Source of the DNA: an uncultured Burkholderiales bacterium
GTDB lineage: Bacteria; Pseudomonadota; Gammaproteobacteria; Burkholderiales; Burkholderiaceae_F
Assembly (NCBI GenBank): GCA_903871435.1
Contig: CAIQGU010000465.1
Location: forward strand, 1 to 7,657
Direction: 5' to 3'
DNA length: 7,657 nt
This document shows, in pieces, positions 1-5,198 of this stretch; position 1 is the stretch's first letter, and the number at the start of each line of letters is the position of its first letter. The notes beneath the pieces are model-generated. The model saw nothing but the letters and a program-made list of their open reading frames with translations. It did not search any database and had not been told where the DNA came from. Position numbers and translations under genes: made by a program.

Positions 1-773
1 CCGATACCCGTGGGGCGACCCAGGCGGTGGCCCAGTGCCTGCCCCAGCTGCTCGAAGAGGTCGGCATCGGGCATGGCCACGCGGGCACGCGCCGCGGCCG
101 CCGGCATGCACCAGACCATGGACATGCGTGCCGGGCGTCCGTCCGCATCGCCCACGGGAAGCGGCAGGAGGGCCAGCGGTCCATCACCGGTGAAGCGCTC
201 GATCGCATCGCCCCGCGGGCAGGAAATTTCCAGTTCTGCGAGCAGAGCATATTGGGCGGCGTCGCGACCCAGTGGCGGCGTGCCTTCGGCATCAATGGCC
301 AGAGGGCCGGTCAGGACGGCGCCGTTGTCCAGGGCAATCTCAACCGCATGGACCTTTTGCCGAACCTCCACCGCCTTGCGCGGCCGCTGCACCGTGATGA
401 GGGCCTGGGCGTCCGCGGCCCGCGCCAGCGCATCGACGAGATCGGCATACCAGACCGTTGCGCCGACGGCCACCCCATCAAAATCCTTCGAGCCCAGCTG
501 GGCCGAACCCAGGTTGCCGCGGGAACTGACGTGAATGCGATGGATTTCTCCCAAAGGCGCGAAGTCGCGCCCCAGCAGCGGCTCGAGAATGTCCAGGGTG
601 CCGCGCGACAGCGCCAGCAGGCGCCGGTCGCGCTGCAGGGCGGCGACAGGTCTCGCATCCACGAGATGGCTGGCGATTCCCTGGCGCGCCAGCAGCAGCG
701 CGCAGACGAGGCCAATGGGACCGCCGCCGAGGATGATCATGGGGGCCGATGGTGCCGGAAGGGGGATGCTCAT
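1..773 (-). CDS. ubiH: UbiH-type FAD-dependent monooxygenase (2-octaprenyl-6-methoxyphenol hydroxylase family), 3' end cut by window
   Basis: The frame is open from an ATG at 773 to the left edge, giving 257 codons; E. coli UbiH has about 390, so roughly the last third is missing. The N-terminus is a Rossmann FAD-binding segment with GGGPIG at residues 16-21 and an acidic VDAR end of the second strand. DRRLLALSRGTLDIL follows, resembling the DGRAIALAAGT segment of UbiH. AIDAEGT (about 159-165) sits where flavin hydroxylases have the ADG motif, with Glu163 replacing the usual Asp. ERFTGDGPLALLPL closely resembles the matching E. coli UbiH stretch. The family hydroxylates the quinone ring in aerobic ubiquinone synthesis at the inner membrane. 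The ATG overlaps the murU stop as ATGA, which favours this start over Met12 (ATG at 740), which has no Shine-Dalgarno. UbiF or UbiI-like specificity cannot be excluded from the fragment; the family is certain, the exact ring position less so. Confidence 0.85.
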   Translation of the reverse strand, partial: MSIPLPAPSAPMIILGGGPIGLVCALLLARQGIASHLVDARPVAALQRDRRLLALSRGTLDILEPLLGRDFAPLGEIHRIHVSSRGNLGSAQLGSKDFDGVAVGATVWYADLVDALARAADAQALITVQRPRKAVEVRQKVHAVEIALDNGAVLTGPLAIDAEGTPPLGRDAAQYALLAELEISCPRGDAIERFTGDGPLALLPLPVGDADGRPARMSMVWCMPAAAARARVAMPDADLFEQLGQALGHRLGRPTGI

Positions 774-1468
774 GGCCAGATTCTATCCACCTCGGCCAGG
801 TCCTCGGGCGTCCCCACATTCCACCAGCGGCCCTGAAAGAGCTGCGCGCCCACCCGACCCTGATCAACGGCAGCAAAAAGCCAGGGAAACAGCTTGGCTC
901 GCACGGGTGCCAGCCCGGCAAAGATGCGGGGCGCCAGCACACCGATATTGGCGTAGGTGTGCAACGGCGCTGTGCGCGTGGCGCGCGCTGCCGCGCCGCC
1001 CGCGATGCTGATGCCCATGTCGCCGCGCACGTGGTAGGGGGGATTGGGCACCAGTACAAGATGCGCATCGACATCGCCGCGGTCCGCGGCCGCCGCGGCT
1101 TGCGCCAGCGTGGCGTAAGCAAAATCGGTAACGATGTCGCTGCTCACCACCAGGAACGCGCGCTCGCCCAGCAGGTGCAGCGCACGCACGATGCCGCCCA
1201 GGGTCTCCAGGGCATCGCTGGCCTGCGTGCCCTCGCGCGAGTAGACGATGCGGGCGCCGTAGCGAGTGCCGTCTCCCAGGGCGCTTTCCAACGGTTCGGC
1301 CAGGTGCGCGGTGTTGATCACGAGCTCGGTGATGCCTGCGCGCACCAGCGCGTCGATCTGCCACTCGATGAGCCTCCGTCCGCTCACCGTGAGCAAGGGT
1401 TTGGGTATGGTGTCGGTGAGGGGCCGCAGGCGCTCGCCCCGCCCCGCCGCCAGCAGGAGGGCGCGCAT
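770..1468 (-). CDS. murU: N-acetylmuramate alpha-1-phosphate uridylyltransferase
   Basis: A 232-residue nucleotidyltransferase, the normal length for MurU. It transfers UMP from UTP to MurNAc-1-phosphate, giving UDP-MurNAc in the cytoplasm, so recycled muropeptide sugar re-enters peptidoglycan synthesis without MurA/MurB. The sequence opens with the signature LAAGRGERLRPLTD (residues 6-19) and PKPLL (about 22-26). AGITELVINTAHLAE, ETLGGI (88-93), the metal-binding Asp111 in SSDIVTD, VPNPPYHVRGDMG and a C-terminal RWWNVGTPEDLAEV all match the MurU pattern. Two motifs differ from the Pseudomonas enzyme: ETLGGI instead of ETGGGI, and SSD instead of NGD. The ATG overlaps the amgK stop by one base (TGATG) and has no Shine-Dalgarno of its own, so translation probably depends on ribosomes finishing amgK. 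A generic glucose-1-phosphate nucleotidyltransferase is the alternative, but adjacency to amgK makes MurU much more likely. Confidence 0.93.
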   Translation of the reverse strand: MRALLLAAGRGERLRPLTDTIPKPLLTVSGRRLIEWQIDALVRAGITELVINTAHLAEPLESALGDGTRYGARIVYSREGTQASDALETLGGIVRALHLLGERAFLVVSSDIVTDFAYATLAQAAAAADRGDVDAHLVLVPNPPYHVRGDMGISIAGGAAARATRTAPLHTYANIGVLAPRIFAGLAPVRAKLFPWLFAAVDQGRVGAQLFQGRWWNVGTPEDLAEVDRIWP

Positions 1469-2529
1469 CAGAACGTGAACCCCGTTCTGGGCGTGCGCTG
1501 GTGCAGGCGGTCGAGCAGGCGCGCCATGCCCGAGAAAACGTCGTAGCGCTCCACCACGCGCGTGGCGTGGCGCAGCACCACCGGCAGGTCATCGAGGTAA
1601 CGCGGCTTGCCGTCGCGGTAACACAACCGCGCAAAGATGCCCAGCACCTTGAGGGCCCGCTGCAGGCCCATCCATTCCAGGTCCTGCCAGAACGCATCAA
1701 AGCGCTCGTGCACTGGCAGGCCTGCGGCGCGCGCCATTTCCCAGTACCGCGCCGCCCAGTCGATCTGCTGCTGCTCGGGCCATTCCACGTAGGCATCGCG
1801 CAGCAGGGATACGAGGTCGTAGGTCACGGGGCCGATCACCGCGTCCTGGAAGTCGATGACGCCCGGATTACTCCCGGGCAGATCGAGCACCATGAGGTTG
1901 CGGCAGTGGTAGTCGCGGTGCACCAGCACCTGGGGCTGCGCGCACGCTGCGGTGATCAGCCGCTGGAAGCAGGTTTCCAGCGGCTGGCGTTCCCGGTCCG
2001 TGAGCGTCATGCCCAGATGGCGCGCGACGTACCAGTCCGGAAAGAGCTCCATCTCGGTGCGCAGGCGGGCGCCATCGTAGGAGGGCAGGTCGGCTGGCAC
2101 GCTGGCGCCCTGCAGGCGCACCAGCGCCCGCAGCGCGTCGCCATAAAGTGCGGGTATGTCGCGCCCGGGCTGGCGCAGCGCATCAAAGTAGGTGGTGTTG
2201 CCCAGGTCCCCCAGCAACAAGAAACCCTGTTCGAGGTCCTGCGCCACGATTTCCGGCGTGCCCACCCCCGCAGCGGCCATCAGGCCCGCGATGCGCACGA
2301 ATGGCCGGCAGTCTTCGCTGTCGGGCGGTGCGTCCATCACGATATAGCTGGAATCGATCCTTGCCTGCGGACCAGTGCCCTTGGCATCCACGCGAAAATA
2401 CCGGCGAAAGCTGGCATCGCTGGACGCCGGGCGCAGGGACGCCACCTGCAGGCCCAAGCTGTCCGGCAGCCCGATCAGCCAGTTGGCGGCCAGGGCGCGG
2501 CGATCGTCGTGGGTGGGATGGGAACTCAC
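1468..2529 (-). CDS. amgK: N-acetylmuramate/N-acetylglucosamine anomeric kinase
   Basis: A protein of 353 residues from the preferred GTG start, in the aminoglycoside-phosphotransferase/choline-kinase fold. AmgK phosphorylates MurNAc (and GlcNAc) at the anomeric carbon, supplying MurNAc-1-phosphate to MurU. The N-lobe has SSDASFRRYFRVDA and the conserved MDAPPDSEDCRPF and DLEQGFLLLGDLG stretches seen in AmgK proteins. The catalytic loop is HRDYHCRN, with Asp206 as base and Asn211 as metal ligand. The second metal ligand is Asp226 in VIDFQDA. The longer frame begins at an ATG at 2544, but a Shine-Dalgarno AAGGAG lies between that ATG and a GTG at 2529 with ideal spacing, so I chose the GTG. 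It is the first gene of a minus-strand operon with murU and ubiH and is transcribed divergently from lptD. The family is firm; a precise sugar preference cannot be read from sequence. Confidence 0.92.
   Translation of the reverse strand: MSSHPTHDDRRALAANWLIGLPDSLGLQVASLRPASSDASFRRYFRVDAKGTGPQARIDSSYIVMDAPPDSEDCRPFVRIAGLMAAAGVGTPEIVAQDLEQGFLLLGDLGNTTYFDALRQPGRDIPALYGDALRALVRLQGASVPADLPSYDGARLRTEMELFPDWYVARHLGMTLTDRERQPLETCFQRLITAACAQPQVLVHRDYHCRNLMVLDLPGSNPGVIDFQDAVIGPVTYDLVSLLRDAYVEWPEQQQIDWAARYWEMARAAGLPVHERFDAFWQDLEWMGLQRALKVLGIFARLCYRDGKPRYLDDLPVVLRHATRVVERYDVFSGMARLLDRLHQRTPRTGFTF
1469..1489 (-). promoter_or_regulatory. Hairpin spanning the amgK stop and abutting the murU start codon
   Basis: On the minus-strand mRNA, CAGAACG and CGTTCTG form a perfect 7-bp stem around a 7-nt loop. 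The 3' arm contains the first two bases of the amgK TGA, and the murU ATG begins on the very next base. Such a stem would hide the murU start until a ribosome terminating at amgK opens it, fitting the 1-nt overlap and the lack of a clear ribosome-binding site. The structure is seen directly; the coupling role is inference. Confidence 0.5.
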
Positions 2530-2533
2530 AGGT

Positions 2534-2539
2534 CTCCTT
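2534..2539 (-). promoter_or_regulatory. Ribosome-binding site that decides the amgK start
   Basis: The minus strand reads AAGGAG followed by ACCT and then GTG at 2529. This is a near-perfect Shine-Dalgarno with a short spacer. It lies downstream of the ATG at 2544 that opens the longest frame, so it cannot serve that ATG and points to the GTG as the real start. Confidence 0.8.
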
Positions 2540-2559
2540 GTCATATCCGTGGTGGCTTG

Positions 2560-2574
2560 CGCCGCGACGCGGCG
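2560..2574. repeat. 15-bp perfect palindrome between divergent genes
   Basis: CGCCGCG and CGCGGCG flank a single central A. The position, about 30 bp upstream of the amgK start and upstream of lptD, would suit an operator. In GC-rich DNA such a palindrome can also arise by chance or act as an RNA stem. Confidence 0.4.
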
Positions 2575-2633
2575 GCCCTTGGCAATCCATCATAATGGCG
2601 CGCGGCTGCAATCTTGGTGGCCGACGCCGCGGT

Positions 2634-2640
2634 GGGAGGA
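2634..2640 (+). promoter_or_regulatory. Strong Shine-Dalgarno in the lptD leader, in front of an ATT codon
   Basis: GGGAGGA lies five bases before ATT at 2646, which is in frame with lptD. No ATG, GTG or TTG lies at suitable distance in this frame: the nearest, GTG at 2679, is 38 bases downstream. It may be the true lptD ribosome-binding site with a rare ATT start, or a chance purine run. Confidence 0.4.
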
Positions 2641-2678
2641 AGGCTATTTCGGTCCAAGTAAAAGGTTTTGGTGGGTGC

Positions 2679-5198
2679 GTGCCCCGTGGGGCGGGGTCGG
2701 CATTCCCGCGGCGGGCGCTTGCGGTACTACTGGCAATTGCCGCATGGGCGCCGACCTATCCCATGGCGCAGCCTGCTGCGGCCGAGCCCGTCCCGGTCAA
2801 TTCGGCCGGTACCTCTGCTGTCACCCCTCCGGCGTCCGGTGCAGTTGACGCGCCCGGCACAACCCATTCCGGTCCGCCACCCGTCCCACATGGCTTGCGG
2901 GTTGAACGCGCCTTGGGCGCGGGCCGCGGCAACAGCAATGCAGGGGCGCCCGTGTTCGTGAAGGCCGACAAAGTCACGGGAGAGTTCAACGACCACACCG
3001 AGCTCGAAGGCGCGGTCGAGGTTCGCCACGAGGGCGTGGTGCTGCGCGGCGACCGGGTGCTGTATCAGTTCGAGACGGATGCACTGGCTGTGCGCGGCAA
3101 GGTTCGCATGGTGGAGAAGGGCGCGGCGTTCGAGGGGCCGTCACTCGACTTCAAGCTCGAGGCGCATACCGGCGAAATGCCCAATGCCAGTTACACCTAC
3201 GCCGCCAAGGAAGGCCGCGGGCAGTCGCGCCTGATCGAGTTCCTGGGTGACGACAACATCCGCATGCACGAAGCCACCTACACCACCTGCAAGGCCGATG
3301 AACCGGCCTGGTGGATACGGGCCGAGACGATCGACATCAACCAGGACGAGCAAAACGCCGTCGCCCATGGCAGCACCTTGTATTTCCAGGGGGTGCCGGT
3401 GTTTGCTTCACCCTATTTCAACGTGCCCCTGGGCGACCAGCGGCGCAGCGGCGTGCTCACGCCGGGCTTCTACCAGAACAGCCGCCTGGGCCAGGAATTC
3501 ATCGTGCCCTGGTATCTCAACATCGCACCCAACCGCGACTACACGATCACGCCCGATGTCATGCCGCGCCGCGGCGTCCTCCTGGGCAATGAATTCCGCT
3601 TTGAGGAGCCGGTGGTGCGCGGTCAGCTCAACTACGATTTCATGCCCAACGACCGCACGACGGGCACCGCGCGCGACCACATTCGGCTGGAAACCGAGTA
3701 CGCGCAAACGTTCGGCCGGCCGCCCCTGGGGGGGCCGGCCAATACGGGCTCCGATGTCAATCTCGCCAGCCTGGGCGGCCTGACCTTCAAACTGGACTAC
3801 AACCGCGTATCCGACGACAACTACCTGACGGATTTCTCGCGCAACATCGTCTCGGCCTCCCCCGAGGTGCTGAATCAAGAAGCGGACTTGAGCTATGCGC
3901 AAACCTACTGGAACGCCACGCTGCGCCTGGCCAAGAGCCAGACGCTGGTATCGCTGCTGGCCGCCACCGATTCCGGCCCCTATGAGCGAGCGCCCGAACT
4001 CATGTTCAACAGCCTGCGTTCCGACTGGCACGGCTTTGACGTAGCCGCGACGTTGGATGCAACACGCTTTCAGCATCCGGCCATCAACCCCTTATTTGTC
4101 TCGCCCGTTCAGGGGACGACCATTTACACGCCCAAATGGTTCTCGCAGGATGGCTCGCGCTTCATCGTCAATCCCAGCGTCAGCTATCCCGTGCTGTACC
4201 CCGGCTGGTTCATTACGCCCAAGGTGCAATGGAATTTCACGCAATACGCCCTGGATCCAAATTTCAACGCCAACAGCCGCAATGCCTCGCGCAGCCTGCC
4301 GCTGGCATCTCTGGATACGGGCCTGGTCTTCGAGCGACCGGCGCACTGGCTGGGCGCGGATGTTCGCCAGACCCTCGAGCCGCGCCTCTACTACGCCTAT
4401 GTTCCGTACCGGGATCAGAGCCGGCTGCCCAACTTCGACAGTGCCGACGCCGACTTCAACTTCGCGCAGCTCTTTACCGAAAACTCGTTCACCGGCGGCG
4501 ACCGCATCGCGCAGGCCAACCAGGTGACCACGGCCCTGGTGAGCCGAGTCATCGACGACGACAGCGGCGCTGAACGCCTGCGCCTGGCCCTGGGCCAGCG
4601 GTACTATTTTGGTTCCCAGTTGGTCACGCTGCCCTCCGAAACTCCGCGCACCAATCTCTCGTCCGACGTGCTTTTTGTTGCCAATGCCTCCATGGGCCAC
4701 AAGTGGAGCATCGACCTGGGCCTGGACTACTCCACGGTGAGCAGCCAGCTGGCGCTGGCCACCCTGGGCCTGCGCTGGCAGCCGCGCGCCGCCTCCGTTA
4801 TCAATTTCAGCTATCGTTACGAAAGCACCTCGGTAGCGGGCAACTTCATCGACCAGTTCAGCGCCTCGGGCCAGTGGCCGCTGAGCAAGCGCTTGTACGG
4901 CGTGGGTGCACTCGATTACTCCATCGCCGACCACGGCTGGGTGCAAAGCGTGGCCGGATTCGAATACAAGGCCGATTGCTGGGTAGGCCGGTTCGTGCTG
5001 TCGCGTTACGCCATTGCCCTGCCCAATTCCGCAGCCTTTACCAATAACTACACCACTACGTGGTTCTTCCAGATCGAGTTGAACGGCCTGACTAGCGTGG
5101 GCAACAGCCCCTTGGACGAATTGCAGCGTAGTATCACCGGCTTTCAGCGTATCAATCCCCTTGACGGACCTGGGGGTCCTTTCGACCATTACGAGTAA
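2679..5198 (+). CDS. lptD: LPS-assembly outer-membrane protein LptD (OstA/Imp)
   Basis: About 839 residues from GTG 2679. LptD forms the outer-membrane beta-barrel that, with lipoprotein LptE, inserts lipopolysaccharide into the outer leaflet. A signal peptide (basic RR at 11-12, hydrophobic ALAVLLAIAAWA, cleavage near 30-35) leads into a Pro/Ala/Ser-rich linker. A periplasmic LptA-like jellyroll starts near residue 92 (VFVKADKVTGEF). The LptD C-terminal barrel follows, with the conserved RLYYAYVPYRDQSRLPNFD stretch starting at 569 and ending in FFQIELNGL. Only two cysteines follow the signal peptide, Cys204 (TTCKADEP) and Cys767 (ADCWVG), matching one of the two E. coli disulfides. The start is uncertain: ATG 2595 has no ribosome-binding site and coincides with a -10-like element; ATT 2646 has the best Shine-Dalgarno; GTG 2679 has a weak GGTGG and gives a compact signal peptide. 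The frame stays open upstream to 2148, but that part is antisense to amgK. The stop abuts surA. Confidence 0.95.
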   Translation: MPRGAGSAFPRRALAVLLAIAAWAPTYPMAQPAAAEPVPVNSAGTSAVTPPASGAVDAPGTTHSGPPPVPHGLRVERALGAGRGNSNAGAPVFVKADKVTGEFNDHTELEGAVEVRHEGVVLRGDRVLYQFETDALAVRGKVRMVEKGAAFEGPSLDFKLEAHTGEMPNASYTYAAKEGRGQSRLIEFLGDDNIRMHEATYTTCKADEPAWWIRAETIDINQDEQNAVAHGSTLYFQGVPVFASPYFNVPLGDQRRSGVLTPGFYQNSRLGQEFIVPWYLNIAPNRDYTITPDVMPRRGVLLGNEFRFEEPVVRGQLNYDFMPNDRTTGTARDHIRLETEYAQTFGRPPLGGPANTGSDVNLASLGGLTFKLDYNRVSDDNYLTDFSRNIVSASPEVLNQEADLSYAQTYWNATLRLAKSQTLVSLLAATDSGPYERAPELMFNSLRSDWHGFDVAATLDATRFQHPAINPLFVSPVQGTTIYTPKWFSQDGSRFIVNPSVSYPVLYPGWFITPKVQWNFTQYALDPNFNANSRNASRSLPLASLDTGLVFERPAHWLGADVRQTLEPRLYYAYVPYRDQSRLPNFDSADADFNFAQLFTENSFTGGDRIAQANQVTTALVSRVIDDDSGAERLRLALGQRYYFGSQLVTLPSETPRTNLSSDVLFVANASMGHKWSIDLGLDYSTVSSQLALATLGLRWQPRAASVINFSYRYESTSVAGNFIDQFSASGQWPLSKRLYGVGALDYSIADHGWVQSVAGFEYKADCWVGRFVLSRYAIALPNSAAFTNNYTTTWFFQIELNGLTSVGNSPLDELQRSITGFQRINPLDGPGGPFDHYE
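3714..3740. repeat. 27-bp near-perfect palindrome inside lptD
   Basis: Two copies of GGCCGGCC (3714-3721 and 3733-3740) flank CCCC and GGGG around a central T; 12 of 13 pairs match. It encodes a Gly/Pro-rich stretch (GRPPLGGPA) in the LptD barrel domain, probably a loop. In mRNA it would fold into a very stable hairpin. Confidence 0.75.
5166..5179 (+). other. Small hairpin near the lptD 3' end
   Basis: GGACC-TGGG-GGTCC forms a 5-bp stem with a 4-nt loop followed by only TTT. It lies inside the lptD coding region, 19 bases before the surA ATG. It is too weak for a terminator but could influence translation reinitiation at surA. Confidence 0.3.

Larger units (their letters stand above)
2530..2678. 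promoter_or_regulatory. Divergent amgK / lptD intergenic control region
   Basis: About 150 bases separate the two chosen starts, and promoters for both operons must lie here or inside the gene ends. A CATAAT at 2591-2596 resembles a plus-strand -10 element and its complement gives a TTATGA on the other strand, but neither has a credible -35 at 16-18 bp. I therefore assign no exact promoter. The region also contains the palindrome at 2560-2574 and the Shine-Dalgarno at 2634-2640. Confidence 0.5.

Noticed and set aside
27..1546. Plus-strand open frames opposite ubiH and murU
   Set aside because: No domain or start signals, and they overlap well-supported minus-strand genes.
2521..2545. Sigma-E-like promoter (GGAACT then TCATA) upstream of lptD
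   Set aside because: The -35-like part is good and lptD/surA are sigma-E targets in E. coli, but the spacer is about three bases too short and the -35 lies in the start of amgK.
2148..2594. Upstream extension of the lptD open frame
   Set aside because: It runs antisense through amgK, places the signal peptide deep inside the protein, and has biased Arg/Pro/Ser composition.
1501..2595. Plus-strand open frame (364 residues) opposite amgK
   Set aside because: Val/Ala/His/Gln-rich antisense shadow; AmgK motifs lie on the minus strand.
2579..2596. TTGGCA and CATAAT as a sigma-70 promoter
   Set aside because: Only six bases separate them; no partner hexamer at 16-18 bp for either.
5166..5182. 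Intrinsic terminator at the end of lptD
   Set aside because: Five-bp stem and three T residues, inside the coding sequence, with surA starting directly after the stop.
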